In this document: piece after piece, positions 10,086 through 18,273 of the stretch
Numbering within the stretch: the first letter of the stretch is position 1
Layout of the letters: each line of letters starts with the position of its first letter
Assembly: GCA_017518185.1 (NCBI GenBank)
Contig: JAFWWB010000092.1
Span: 1 to 32,370 of the forward strand
Direction: 5' to 3'
DNA: 32,370 nt
Source: Lachnospiraceae bacterium
Lineage (GTDB): Bacteria > Bacillota > Clostridia > Lachnospirales > Lachnospiraceae
The notes under the pieces: generated by a model
Told to the model about the DNA's origin: nothing
What the model saw: the letters and a program-made list of their open reading frames with translations, nothing else
Databases searched by the model: none
Program-made: the position numbers and the translations under genes

Positions 10086-10253
10086 ATGAGCGAACACACA
10101 AAACTTGAAGCTATGAAGAAAAAGCTGCCTCTAAATGATCCCGGATATATAGCATTTAAGAAACTCAAGGGAATACTTGGTGTGATAGTACCGGAGAAGG
10201 AACGTGAGGAGCGTACAGATGAGATTATTGCTAGATACAAACGTTGTTCTTGA
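10086..10253 (+). CDS. Small 55-residue protein, possible antitoxin partner of the PIN remnant
   Basis: An ATG at 10086 follows AAAGGAGGG at a good distance and opens a 55-codon frame ending with TGA at 10251-10253. The product begins MSEHTKLEAMKKK and ends DEIIARYKRCS. It is charged, with no signal peptide or membrane segment, and I cannot place it in a named family. The start codon of the PIN-domain frame (10219) lies inside its 3' end, the overlapping, translationally coupled layout usual for antitoxin-toxin pairs. The antitoxin role is therefore inferred from position only. Since the toxin partner is broken, this gene may be a leftover. It looks more A+T-rich than the genes around it. Confidence 0.5.
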   Translation: MSEHTKLEAMKKKLPLNDPGYIAFKKLKGILGVIVPEKEREERTDEIIARYKRCS

Positions 10254-10459
10254 TTATCTGGGTATAAATGATGACTTTGGAGAGGATGCTGAAAATATCA
10301 TAGGCAAAGGAGGAGATAAGAAAAGCAATCAAAAGACACTGGAAAGATTTTGAGGATGCTGTGCAGTATTCGGTAGCAGAGAGCAATGGCGTTGATATAA
10401 TCATAACACGTAACAAGAATGATTATGAGGAGAAACCGGGGGCGGTTTTGTGTTGTTGA
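10219..10459 (+). pseudogene. Broken PIN-domain (VapC-like) toxin gene with internal deletion
   Basis: The ATG at 10219, preceded by GAGGAG, opens a frame reading MRLLLDTNVVLDYLGINDDF, the classic N terminus of PIN-domain ribonucleases with the first catalytic Asp in LLLDTN. Homology is lost near 10305. It resumes in another frame (pos mod 3 = 2, open from 10304) as WKDFEDAVQYSVAESNG and VDIIITRNKNDYEE (about 10340-10432), the usual C-terminal half with its acidic DFEDA motif. The middle of the domain, roughly 55-60 residues in a normal PIN protein of about 130-140, is missing and the frame changes. The extreme C terminus is replaced by a copy of the nearby terminator arm (10435-10449). The product cannot be a functional nuclease. 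Confidence 0.78.
10435..10449 (+). repeat. 15-bp direct repeat, copy 2 (end of PIN remnant)
   Basis: This is identical to 10018-10032. Here it follows directly on the last recognisable PIN residues and has no upstream arm, so it cannot form the terminator hairpin by itself. It marks a likely recombination or slippage junction. Confidence 0.85.
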
Positions 10460-10461
10460 AA

Positions 10462-10492
10462 GGGGGGACCCATGGGGACGTACCTGGTGGTT
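10462..10492. repeat. Possible fragment of an interspersed intergenic repeat
   Basis: The stretch with GGGGACGTACCTGG followed by TGGTTCACC resembles, from memory, short GTGAACCAC...ACGTCCC elements scattered in Clostridia intergenic regions. It is one copy only in this window, so the repeat nature is unproven here. Confidence 0.25.
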
Positions 10493-10496
10493 CACC

Positions 10497-11078
10497 TTAA
10501 GGGTGTTTTTTGACGGAAAAACCGAATTTACCGAGGCTGGCGCCGAGAGAGAAGTATTCGCCGTGGGAGTAGGTGATGAGGCCGGCGGCGGAAAGATCGA
10601 AGCGGCCTTTTTCATCAAGATAGCGGGGATCGATATCGGTGCAGAGGACCTCGCCTATGAACATGTCATGGCTGCCGAGCTCAAGTATCTGCGAGACCCT
10701 GCATTCCAGACAGACCGGGCTTTCGGCTATGCCGGGAGCCTTTATCATTTTAGAGGGCTGCTTTGTAAGCTTAAGATCCCCCTTCAGGGCAAACTTGTCG
10801 ATATCACGGCCGGACTTTACCCCTGCGAAATCTACGGCTTTCACCATGTCTTCAGTGGTCAGGCAGACGGTGAATTCACCGGTCCTTTTGATGATGGCGT
10901 GGGAAAAGCGCTCCTTCCTTATGGAAACGGAGAGCATGACGGGATCCGAGCAGACGGTGCCGGCCCAGGCGGCGGTCATGACGTTGGCGCGGCCGTTCTC
11001 ATCCTCGCAGCATACAAGCACGGCGGGAACGGGGTAGAGCATGTTGGAGGGCTTCCAGGATTCTTTTTCGACAGACAT
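10497..11078 (-). CDS. Flavin reductase-like, FMN-binding split-barrel protein
   Basis: This is a 193-residue protein on the minus strand, starting at 11078 with AAGGAG upstream. It begins MSVEKESWKPSNMLYPVPAV and carries the flavin-reductase-like pattern: a PVPAVLVCC opening strand, the segment ANVMTAAWAGTVCSDPVMLS (about residues 31-50), SIRKERFSHAII and TGEFTVCL (about 66-73), and a late LSAAGLITYSHGEYFSLG. Members of this family (flavoredoxin and flavin:NAD(P)H reductase-like) bind FMN as cytoplasmic dimers and move electrons to or from flavin. The actual substrate is unknown. Length fits the family. It is the only minus-strand gene in the window and stands alone, ending just past the PIN remnant. 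Confidence 0.88.
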   Translation of the reverse strand: MSVEKESWKPSNMLYPVPAVLVCCEDENGRANVMTAAWAGTVCSDPVMLSVSIRKERFSHAIIKRTGEFTVCLTTEDMVKAVDFAGVKSGRDIDKFALKGDLKLTKQPSKMIKAPGIAESPVCLECRVSQILELGSHDMFIGEVLCTDIDPRYLDEKGRFDLSAAGLITYSHGEYFSLGASLGKFGFSVKKHP

Positions 11079-11111
11079 TGGAGACTCCTTTCTTATATCA
11101 GCGTTCCCTCT

Positions 11112-11140
11112 ATTTTCGCAGAAGATAGGATGCCGGTCAA
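11112..11140 (-). promoter_or_regulatory. Candidate promoter of the flavin-reductase-like gene
   Basis: On the minus strand TTGACC (11140-11135) and GAAAAT (11117-11112) are separated by 17 bp, about 35 bp before the start codon at 11078. The -10 box matches only 4 of 6 consensus positions. Confidence 0.4.
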
Positions 11141-11224
11141 GAAGGTAAAGCCCTGACGGCTACGATATGCCCTGTGACAGGCATCCGTGGGCGGAAAAAA
11201 ATAGTATCATCCTCTGAAAAAGTG

Positions 11225-11233
11225 TGGTATAAT
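11225..11233 (+). promoter_or_regulatory. Extended -10 promoter of the AIM24-family gene
   Basis: The sequence TGTGGTATAAT contains a perfect TATAAT (11228-11233) with an upstream TG one base away, an extended -10. No good -35 is visible. The gene start at 11284 follows, with GAGGAGGG at about 11269-11276 as ribosome site. Confidence 0.65.
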
Positions 11234-11283
11234 GTACAGCGTGGGGGGTACCCCGGAAAAACTTTTACGAGGAGGGAAAGATT

Positions 11284-11964
11284 ATGCAGTTTTCAATCGA
11301 AGGCGAACCCTTACCGGTAGTCATCTGTACGCTTGAAAGCGGAGAGACCATGATCACCGAGAAGGGCGCAATGTCTTGGATGACGCCCAACATGAAGATG
11401 GAGACTTCATCCAACGGCGGGGTTGGCAAGATGCTTGGCCGTGCTTTCACCGGCGAGTCCATGTTCCAGAACAAGTATACCGCACAGGGCGGACAGGGAA
11501 TGATAGCTTTTGCTTCCAGCTTCCCCGGCTCCATCCGTTCCTTTGAGATCGCTCCGGGCCAGGAGATAGTAGCCCAGAAGAGCGCTTTCCTGGCATCCAC
11601 CGCAGGTGTCACCCTTTCCGTACACTTCCAGAAGAAGGTTGGAAGCGGCTTCTTCGGCGGCGAAGGTTTCCTTATGCAGAAGCTTTCCGGGCAGGGTGTT
11701 GCATTCCTTGAGTTTGACGGATATGTTAAGGAGTATGAGCTCCAGGCAGGACAGCAGATGGTGATCGATACAGGTTACCTGGCTGCCATGACCGGAAGCT
11801 GCTCCATCGATATCCAGACCGTTCCCGGCCTTATGAATATGCTTTTCGGCGGTGAGGGCATCTTCAATACAGTGCTTACCGGTCCCGGCCATATATGGCT
11901 GCAGACCATGCCTGTGCCTCAGCTGGCAGGCGCGCTGTTACCTTATCTGCCTTCTAAGGGGTGA
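11284..11964 (+). CDS. AIM24 / TIGR00266-family protein
   Basis: This 226-residue protein begins MQFSIEGEPLPVVICTLESG. It is a Gly-rich beta-roll protein with the features of the AIM24 (formerly DUF124) family: GESMITEKGAMSWM-like opening (here GETMITEKGAMSWMTPN, about residues 20-36), FTGESMFQNKYTAQGGQGMI (about 55-74), QEIVAQKSAFLAST (about 93-106) and a C-terminal LTGPGHIWLQT. There is no signal peptide. The bacterial function is not established; yeast Aim24 is a mitochondrial inner-membrane protein. A GGAGGG site and an extended -10 promoter precede it. Its stop codon overlaps the GTG start of the next, membrane-protein gene, which suggests coupled translation. Confidence 0.9.
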   Translation: MQFSIEGEPLPVVICTLESGETMITEKGAMSWMTPNMKMETSSNGGVGKMLGRAFTGESMFQNKYTAQGGQGMIAFASSFPGSIRSFEIAPGQEIVAQKSAFLASTAGVTLSVHFQKKVGSGFFGGEGFLMQKLSGQGVAFLEFDGYVKEYELQAGQQMVIDTGYLAAMTGSCSIDIQTVPGLMNMLFGGEGIFNTVLTGPGHIWLQTMPVPQLAGALLPYLPSKG

Positions 11965-13703
11965 GAAAGAGATCCGAAAAAAAATACACTATAATACCAT
12001 GGGCAGCGGCAGCTTTGCTGCTGCTCATTTTTAGTGTGAGCGGAAATATGTACCGGGACGCCGACAGCTATGAAGTGGCTGCAGTTATCAACGGGATCCT
12101 GGGAGAGAACAACTTCTGCCAGTACCAGCATCCGCTGCTCTGCCTGATCCTTAAGGGAATAAAATCACTGCTCCCCGGAGCCGACTGCTTTACCCTGTTC
12201 ACTCAACTGATCACAGCAGCTGCCCTGGGATATATGCTTAAGCTGCTGCTCAGCCGCTATAAGGATACAGCCCGGAAAATACTGGTCTGGGCGGCGGCGC
12301 TTTATATCTTTCTGGGCGTTGATATATTCGCCATCAACTATACTGTCCGCGCTGCCTTCCTCTGCTTCGCCGGAATGACAGGCCTTTTTGGGAATGAGAC
12401 ATATCCAAAAGGAAGGGTGGCAGTCTCCACGATATTTTTTCTGCTCGGGATGATGCTGAGACATCAGGCGGCCCTGCTGTTCCTGCCCTTTTTCGCTTTG
12501 GCGGCTTTTGCAGAAGCGCTGCAGGCCTATGGCAGGGAAAAAGATAAAAAAGCATTGAAGGATAAGCTCGGGGAGCTTTCCTTCCGCTTGCTTCCATGGG
12601 CGGCGGGGTGTATAATACTGATGCTTTCTTTCGTGCTGTTCTATTCAGCCGAGCCCTACAGGTCGGGGATCCTTTTCGACAGGGCGAGGGTGACGCTTGG
12701 GGATTTTCCTACGGAAGGATGGGAGGAGCTGGAAAAGAAGGCAGAAGGCTTTGACAGGCATCTGTATAAAAGCGCCAGGCTCTGGTTTTATGCGGATACG
12801 GATGAGCTGACCCTTGAAAAGCTGCAGACAATGGCAGAGGCCGGACGCAGCAGCATGTTTGAATGGAATGCTGAAGGGATAGCGGAAGCCCTTGCGGGGA
12901 TGGTATTGGGAGGAGCGAGCCGCTATCTGACGGAATTGATCCCAATGCTGATACTGCTGCTGATAACGGTGCATAAGCTTATCAGCGGAAAGCTGAGCCC
13001 GGCAGCTCTTACGGCAGCGGGAGCGTTCCTTGGCTGCTTTGTCATAATACTGTATTTTACAGTGCGGGGAAGAGCCCTTGACAGAGTCTGGATATCGGTG
13101 ATGCTTGCGGCATCCGGTCATATGGCGTCTATGCCGGGGCAGGATGAGTATACCGGATCGCGGAAAAAGGAAATACTTTGGCTGTCTGCAATTTCGCTCC
13201 TGTTTTTCGTCTCGGCTATGATAAGTGTGGCTAAGGGCGGTAAAATCGAGCTGCATCCGCCCGTTACACCCTTTAATGCGGCGGCAGGCGCGGATGAGGG
13301 AGAATTTGCGGAGGTGTATGCTTCGGATGTTCACTATCTTGTCTGCGGCTGGGATTCTCCGGGGGAGAGTGCAGGCGGTCATTTCCTCCACGGCTGGAGG
13401 GAGATCCAGGATAAATACAGGGATCAGGAGAAGCTTCCGCCGAAGGAGTTTTTTGAGCATTACATAAGCAGCGGCTGGTTCGGCTACGGCCAGGACTATT
13501 ATCTGACTTTCCTGCGGGAGCAGGGACTTGAAAATCCGGTGAAAGCCCTGTTTGAAAGAGATGATGTATTTCTGCTGGATATGAGCGGGGATACGGTATT
13601 CAGGGAATTCTTCTATGTGTATCTTTACGACCGTTACGGTGACATGACCGTTAAAAAGGTCGATGAGATAGACTCCTGCCCGGTATATTCTTTCCGGAAA
13701 TGA
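11961..13703 (+). CDS. Multi-pass membrane protein, GT-C glycosyltransferase-like topology
   Basis: This 580-residue protein starts at a GTG overlapping the previous stop (GTGA); a GGGG stretch immediately precedes it, so translation is probably coupled. The N terminus RKRSEKKY is followed by a first membrane helix (about 10-27), then an extracytoplasmic loop with RDADSYEVAAV and a YQHP element. About nine more hydrophobic segments follow to about residue 425, and a soluble C-terminal domain of about 150 residues ends CPVYSFRK. A first loop with acidic residues after helix 1 is typical of GT-C lipid-linked glycosyltransferases, but I cannot confirm the family by sequence. It may be an undefined membrane protein. 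The gene pairs tightly with the AIM24 gene. Confidence 0.7.
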   Translation: MRKRSEKKYTIIPWAAAALLLLIFSVSGNMYRDADSYEVAAVINGILGENNFCQYQHPLLCLILKGIKSLLPGADCFTLFTQLITAAALGYMLKLLLSRYKDTARKILVWAAALYIFLGVDIFAINYTVRAAFLCFAGMTGLFGNETYPKGRVAVSTIFFLLGMMLRHQAALLFLPFFALAAFAEALQAYGREKDKKALKDKLGELSFRLLPWAAGCIILMLSFVLFYSAEPYRSGILFDRARVTLGDFPTEGWEELEKKAEGFDRHLYKSARLWFYADTDELTLEKLQTMAEAGRSSMFEWNAEGIAEALAGMVLGGASRYLTELIPMLILLLITVHKLISGKLSPAALTAAGAFLGCFVIILYFTVRGRALDRVWISVMLAASGHMASMPGQDEYTGSRKKEILWLSAISLLFFVSAMISVAKGGKIELHPPVTPFNAAAGADEGEFAEVYASDVHYLVCGWDSPGESAGGHFLHGWREIQDKYRDQEKLPPKEFFEHYISSGWFGYGQDYYLTFLREQGLENPVKALFERDDVFLLDMSGDTVFREFFYVYLYDRYGDMTVKKVDEIDSCPVYSFRK

Positions 13704-13793
13704 GAATGATGAATGTTATGGATAGCCGGGTGCGAACACATATGTCCGAAACCGGCGTCCGTTGAACATAAAGAAATATAGGGAGGAAGAGCA

Positions 13794-16700
13794 ATGAAGA
13801 AAAAAAGCAGAAACTTATTGGCTATGCTGCTGGCATTCATAATGGTATTTTCCGAAATACCCGTGTATGCGGCAGGAGAGACCGCTTCTGAAGAAGAGGC
13901 CTTCATCGAGGCTGAATATGAAGCCGGAGATGATGAAGCGAAGACAGAAACTGTCGAAGAAGAGACGGAAGAAGCAGAAGAAGCTGCGGAAGAGGCAGCC
14001 GATGTTTCCGAAGAGCAGACTGAAGAACTCACTGCCGATGAAGCTTCAGAGGAGACAGATATTCCCGAAGAGGAGGAGATGTCCCTTAAGGACCTGGCGG
14101 AGGAGTATGACGTTAACTTTGACCCTGTGACGGCGTCAGGCTATAAGATCATTTTCGTTAAGGAAAATAAGGTCACTCTTGCAGAGGATGCGGAGGAGAA
14201 GATAGCTGCTACCGGAAATGATAAGATTAAGATAGGAACTGATGAAACGGTCACACAGGAGTTTGATGCAAACTCCAAGGATGAGATCGCGCCTCTTGTC
14301 TATGAGAATAGCGGTAAGGGCGTGACGAAGGATAAGACCTGGAAGATCACTGTTACTGTAACTAAGTATTATATCGAATATTCTGACCCTGATAGGCAAA
14401 AAGAAGAAATAACCAAAGAACAGTATGAAAATATCATTAACAATAATGTGCCAATAGAATGTGGACATACGAGTACGGAAAATTCTTCTGCCACCATCTA
14501 TTTCCGTGCTGACGAAAAAGTCTCCAAACTGATCCAGTACGCTAACGGCGGCACCATCCGCCTCTACCCCAACTGGCAAAATTCCTCAAAGGTGCAGTTT
14601 GATGAGGAAAGCTTCATGGGCCTTGATCCTTCGAAGAAGAGCGTCAACCCCAATGCAGACCTTACCAGCTACATGAAGGGTGATACCATCGTCCTGGAGC
14701 CCTGCAGGGAGGCTCCGGACGGCTATACCTTCAAGGGCTTTAAGTACAGCTTCGGCGACGGAGTGCTGAGGGATGCCGCAGCAGGCAGCGCTGAGAAAGA
14801 GGGCAAGTTTATCATAGAGACAGGCAGCTACTCAAACACTCTCACGATATATGCCGACTGGGAGCCCTGGCATTATAAGATCACGTATATCGGCATAAAG
14901 GTGGATAATGCGGCAGCGGATAAGCTGGGCGACGGTGATATCACCGATGCCGTTCAGGCGGACGGGATAGAGGAAGAGCTTGAGGTCATGGCCGAGGGCG
15001 CTCCCGACAGCATCAGTACGGTAAAGCTTCCGGACTACTATACCGCAGTGGAGAACACAAGGCTTCCTTCTGCGGAAGAGGTCAACGCGGGAACCATAGA
15101 CCCCGCCTTTTCCGAAAAGAACCGTTTCCTCTGCTGGTCAAAGAGCAACAAGTTCCGCAAGGTGGTAAATTCACTGGGTAAGGACGGAGACATCTACTTC
15201 GGCGATGTGGTGATCTACGTCATCTACACCGCGAGGGAGCCTGTACCCGAGGTTTCCTCCAATTCAGCGGTACAGGAAAAGGAATTCACAATAAAGCAGG
15301 TGACCGTACCCCAGTTCCTGGAGAGAGACTCCTATGCGGTGTTTACCGTTGCGGGAAAGGGCGTCAGCGCAGATGCGAAGAGCGCCGTGATCTCCGGAAA
15401 TGCAGCGGAATACTTTGAGCTCTGCGAGGTCGACTCTCGCTGGGCCGAGCTTGGCCACGGCTATGCGGCCATAGGCGTCAAGCTTAAGGATAACGTCAGA
15501 TATGAGGATGCACTGAAGGTCCTGAAGAAGAAGGCTCTCCGCAAGGGAGTTATCAGGATACAGAGCAAAGCTCATGAGACCGATGAAAAGGGCGAGCCTC
15601 TCTACACCGAGCTCCCCATTGAGATAAAGGGCAGCCTCAAGCTCCCCAAATATAAGCTCAAGACCTCCAAGGCTGTGCTCTATACCGCTGCCGTCAGCGT
15701 CAGCGGGGACAACGCAAAGAAGGCGGTCTTCAGTACCACCGAAAGGACCGGAGGACTATACGGCGAAAGCTTCAGCGGTGAGTGGACGGCGGATTTCGTC
15801 GTAAAGGAAGGTAAGGAATATAAGCCGGTCAGCGGCAATGAGGTCAGCGTGGTGATCCTGGGCGACACCTTCGTCATAACGGCTTCCAAAGGCATAAAGG
15901 GATATATCCGCCTGCGCAACGAGGGCACCACAAGGCTTGACGGCAAAGACATCCCCACAGGCTGGATCGAGGGCGCGTACGTATACCTTCCCTACAGCAT
16001 CAAGGAGAAGGATAAGGCTCCCAGACTTGCATTCAGCAAGAAGACGCTTACCCTGAACACTGCAGGGACGGCAGACAGTGATCTGACCGAGGTCTTCTTA
16101 AAGGGCGGCATGCTGCCGGATCCCGATAAGCTCAGCGTCAGCGGCAATGCGTTTCCTTCGGGCCTCAGCGTTGAGCAGGAAAACGGCATCATAACCGTTG
16201 TAAGGACAGGAGAGGTCAAGGCGGGAAGCTATAAGATACAGGTTTCCTATGAGGGCATGAGCAAGCCTGCAAATCTTAAGGTGAGCGTGGGCAATACTGC
16301 CGAGGATAAGGCGCTCAAGCTTAAGGTAAAGGGCAAGCTGGACTATGTTGCCGGAGGCAACCTCTTTGTTACGCCCAAGATCAAAGGCTTTGGCGGAGAG
16401 ATAACAGACGCAGCGATAGATACCGATGCGCTTCCCGCAGAGGAGCAGTTTGATCCCCAGTACCATGCAAGCTGGAACGGCAGCTGTATAGAGATAGTTA
16501 CTACCGATGCGTTCAAGGCCGACAGGAGGAAGAGAACGATACCCCTGATCCTGACCCTTACCAGCGGAAAGGTGCTTAAGGGAACCGTCAGTGTGAAGCC
16601 CAAAATGGGAAAGGTCTCCCTGGATATATATGATGCGTCTGTCACAGTATCCGGTAATACATTCCTGGTGAGCGGTAATGAGGCGTTTCCCAAGACTTCC

Positions 16701-17039
16701 GACAGCTTCCCCGGTATTGTGAGCGTCAACGGGGTGAGCGTGGAGCTACCTGTTATCGCAACCTACACCTATACTTATTACTATGATGCCACGACAAAGG
16801 TGAATAAGCTGTATACCGTGGACCTTACCACGGAAGAGGGCCGTGCGCTTCTGGATATCCCCGAGACAAAGTTTGAGAAAGCGGGTGAGTACAGCGGCGT
16901 TTATAAGGACGGTGTGATAAGCCTGACCTATACCGGCAGCAAACCGGCGAAGGCGAAGAACGTCTCTCTCAGTCTGGAGGGCACATGGAAGCCGTCCGGA
17001 AGTAAGTGTAAGGCGGCTTTCACCCTTACGGTGCAGTAA
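13794..17039 (+). CDS. Secreted multi-domain surface protein with acidic N-terminal linker
   Basis: This 1081-residue protein has a good ribosome site (GGGAGG at 13781-13786). Residues 1-27 form a signal peptide (MKKKSRNLLAML...VYAA). Residues about 28-100 are an acidic linker rich in Glu, Ala and Thr, like the one in the giant protein at 1-9946. Then come beta-rich domains. Near residues 310-370, GYTFKGFKYSFGDG and YADWEPWHYKITY resemble InlB-type B-repeats. After about residue 600 there are Ig-like modules (SKAVLYTAAVSVSG, SKKTLTLNTAGTADSDLT, LKLKVKGKLDYVAGG). The protein ends KAAFTLTVQ with no LPXTG, dockerin or membrane anchor. A role in adhesion or surface structure is inferred from architecture; there is no enzyme signature. 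A terminator follows 28 bp after the stop. Confidence 0.88.
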   Translation: MKKKSRNLLAMLLAFIMVFSEIPVYAAGETASEEEAFIEAEYEAGDDEAKTETVEEETEEAEEAAEEAADVSEEQTEELTADEASEETDIPEEEEMSLKDLAEEYDVNFDPVTASGYKIIFVKENKVTLAEDAEEKIAATGNDKIKIGTDETVTQEFDANSKDEIAPLVYENSGKGVTKDKTWKITVTVTKYYIEYSDPDRQKEEITKEQYENIINNNVPIECGHTSTENSSATIYFRADEKVSKLIQYANGGTIRLYPNWQNSSKVQFDEESFMGLDPSKKSVNPNADLTSYMKGDTIVLEPCREAPDGYTFKGFKYSFGDGVLRDAAAGSAEKEGKFIIETGSYSNTLTIYADWEPWHYKITYIGIKVDNAAADKLGDGDITDAVQADGIEEELEVMAEGAPDSISTVKLPDYYTAVENTRLPSAEEVNAGTIDPAFSEKNRFLCWSKSNKFRKVVNSLGKDGDIYFGDVVIYVIYTAREPVPEVSSNSAVQEKEFTIKQVTVPQFLERDSYAVFTVAGKGVSADAKSAVISGNAAEYFELCEVDSRWAELGHGYAAIGVKLKDNVRYEDALKVLKKKALRKGVIRIQSKAHETDEKGEPLYTELPIEIKGSLKLPKYKLKTSKAVLYTAAVSVSGDNAKKAVFSTTERTGGLYGESFSGEWTADFVVKEGKEYKPVSGNEVSVVILGDTFVITASKGIKGYIRLRNEGTTRLDGKDIPTGWIEGAYVYLPYSIKEKDKAPRLAFSKKTLTLNTAGTADSDLTEVFLKGGMLPDPDKLSVSGNAFPSGLSVEQENGIITVVRTGEVKAGSYKIQVSYEGMSKPANLKVSVGNTAEDKALKLKVKGKLDYVAGGNLFVTPKIKGFGGEITDAAIDTDALPAEEQFDPQYHASWNGSCIEIVTTDAFKADRRKRTIPLILTLTSGKVLKGTVSVKPKMGKVSLDIYDASVTVSGNTFLVSGNEAFPKTSDSFPGIVSVNGVSVELPVIATYTYTYYYDATTKVNKLYTVDLTTEEGRALLDIPETKFEKAGEYSGVYKDGVISLTYTGSKPAKAKNVSLSLEGTWKPSGSKCKAAFTLTVQ

Positions 17040-17066
17040 AGAACCGGATATCACAGTTATACCACG

Positions 17067-17091
17067 CGGCGGCCTCCGGGCCGCCGTTTTT
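17067..17091 (+). terminator. Rho-independent terminator after the 1081-residue surface protein
   Basis: CGGCGGCC at 17067-17074 pairs with GGCCGCCG at 17079-17086 around a TCCG loop, followed by TTTTT (17087-17091). Confidence 0.92.
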
Positions 17092-17134
17092 GCGTAATGG
17101 GAAATGTTCACGTGAAAGACAAAGCTTTCCCCCC

Positions 17135-17163
17135 TTGACAAATCTGCGGAAAACTAATATTTT
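17135..17163 (+). promoter_or_regulatory. Promoter of the LacI-family regulator gene
   Basis: A perfect TTGACA at 17135-17140 is followed after 17 bp by TATTTT at 17158-17163. The operator palindrome starts 8 bp downstream of the -10, over the transcription start, where a bound repressor would block initiation. Confidence 0.82.
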
Positions 17164-17171
17164 TATTACAA

Positions 17172-17185
17172 CGCAACCGATTGCG
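17172..17185. promoter_or_regulatory. LacI-family operator 1 (autoregulatory)
   Basis: CGCAACCGATTGCG is an inverted repeat (CGCAA/TTGCG) with the central CG typical of LacI-family operators. The 13-bp core CAACCGATTGCGC (17174-17186) recurs exactly upstream of the sugar-binding gene at 19174-19186. Confidence 0.85.
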
Positions 17186-17204
17186 CTAAAAGGAACGGAG
17201 GAGT

Positions 17205-18194
17205 ATGGAGGAGCGGCTGAAGACAAAGACAATAGAAGATGTTGCCAACGCGCTGGGTATCTCCAAGACTACGGTGAGCCGTTCCATTTCGGGGAAGGGC
17301 CGCATAAGTGAGATCACCAGGCAGAAGGTGTTGGATTATATCGCCGCTACGGATTACAGGCCGAACCCCAACGCCAAGGGACTGGCCAACGCAAGGACCT
17401 ATAATCTGGCATGGGTGATACCGGGAGACAGCGAGCTGGCTTCCCTTTCGTTTTTCCAGAGCTGCCTGCAGGGAGTGTTAGATGCCGCCGCGCAGCAGGA
17501 TCATGATGTTCTCATAGTCACAGTGAGCCCCGGGAACATCAGCGGCCTTAAGCGTGTGGTGGAGAACCGCAAGGCCGATGGGGTGATACTGGGCCAGAGC
17601 CTGGATAAGGATATGGCGGTAGATTACATGAAGAGCTCCGGACTGCCATTTGTTGTTGTGGGCAGCACCTATGATCCGGAGGTGCTGCAGGTGGATAATG
17701 ACCATATCTCGGCCTGTTCGGAGCTTTCATCCATACTGAAGATGAAGAAACCGCGCTTTGTCACGCTCATAGGCGGCGACCAGGAGATCATAGTCAACAC
17801 CACAAGGCGCCAGGGTTTTGAAGCCGGGATAAATCCCGTGCGGCACAGCGTTTATATGAACTGCGTGACTGTGGAAGAGATAGAGCGCGCCGTGGAAGGG
17901 GCGCTAAGCGACGGCGCCGACTGTCTTGTCTGCGCGGACGACCGTATATGTTATCATGCGCTGAACAGGCTTAAAAGGGACGGGGTGCGGATACCTGAGG
18001 ATATGAGGGTGGCATCCTTTTACAACAGCAGGCTTACGGAGGATTTCGAACCTTCCATCACTTCACTCCACTACGATCCGGCAGAGTTGGGGGCAAGGGC
18101 CTGCAGGCTTCTTATCGACAGGATAGAGGGCAGGGAAGTGCCCGGAAGGACACTGCTGGGTTATGAAGTGCTGCTGAAGGCGTCTACGAGGTAA
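17205..18194 (+). CDS. LacI-family transcriptional regulator of the galactan locus
   Basis: This 329-residue protein has the standard LacI length. Residues about 9-30 (TIEDVANALGISKTTVSRSI) form the helix-turn-helix, followed by SGKGRISEITRQKV and the hinge YRPNPNAKGLANARTYNLA. From about residue 67 on it is a periplasmic-binding-like ligand domain (LAWVIPGDSELASLSFFQS, ADGVILGQ, LPFVVVGS, late SITSLHYDPAELGARACRLL). It probably represses this locus and is relieved by a galactose-containing sugar. The effector is inferred from the neighbouring GH53 and GH2 genes. The start follows GGAGG by only 3 bp, but no better start is in frame. An operator just downstream of its own -10 predicts autorepression. 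Confidence 0.95.
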   Translation: MEERLKTKTIEDVANALGISKTTVSRSISGKGRISEITRQKVLDYIAATDYRPNPNAKGLANARTYNLAWVIPGDSELASLSFFQSCLQGVLDAAAQQDHDVLIVTVSPGNISGLKRVVENRKADGVILGQSLDKDMAVDYMKSSGLPFVVVGSTYDPEVLQVDNDHISACSELSSILKMKKPRFVTLIGGDQEIIVNTTRRQGFEAGINPVRHSVYMNCVTVEEIERAVEGALSDGADCLVCADDRICYHALNRLKRDGVRIPEDMRVASFYNSRLTEDFEPSITSLHYDPAELGARACRLLIDRIEGREVPGRTLLGYEVLLKASTR

Positions 18195-18208
18195 GAAATA
18201 AGAAAAAG

Positions 18209-18239
18209 ATCCCTCGGCTTCGCGGACTACGCTCGGGAT
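18209..18239. repeat. Imperfect hairpin, possible REP-like intergenic element
   Basis: ATCCC (18209-18213) and GGGAT (18235-18239) flank a CTCGG/CTCGGG-containing centre between the lacI stop and the next gene. No T-run follows, so it is not a standard terminator. From memory, similar ATCCCTCG...CTCGGGATGACA strings are scattered in many bacterial intergenic regions. Only one copy is visible here. Confidence 0.4.
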
Positions 18240-18273
18240 GACATAGGAATGGCTGGGGAAAGGAGAGATGAGC

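Noticed and set aside
10419-11156. Plus-strand open frame of 245 codons opposite the flavin-reductase-like gene
   Set aside because: The minus-strand product has clear family motifs and a ribosome site. The plus-strand product is Gly-rich with no motif.
11166-11183. Imperfect inverted repeat ATGCCCTG TGA CAGGCAT between the divergent genes
   Set aside because: The stem is short with a bulge and it is a single copy. It could be an operator, but nothing else supports it.
13704-13793. Promoter before the 1081-residue surface protein
   Set aside because: TTGAAC at about 13762 and AAATAT at about 13774 are too close to each other for a normal promoter. No other convincing pair is seen.
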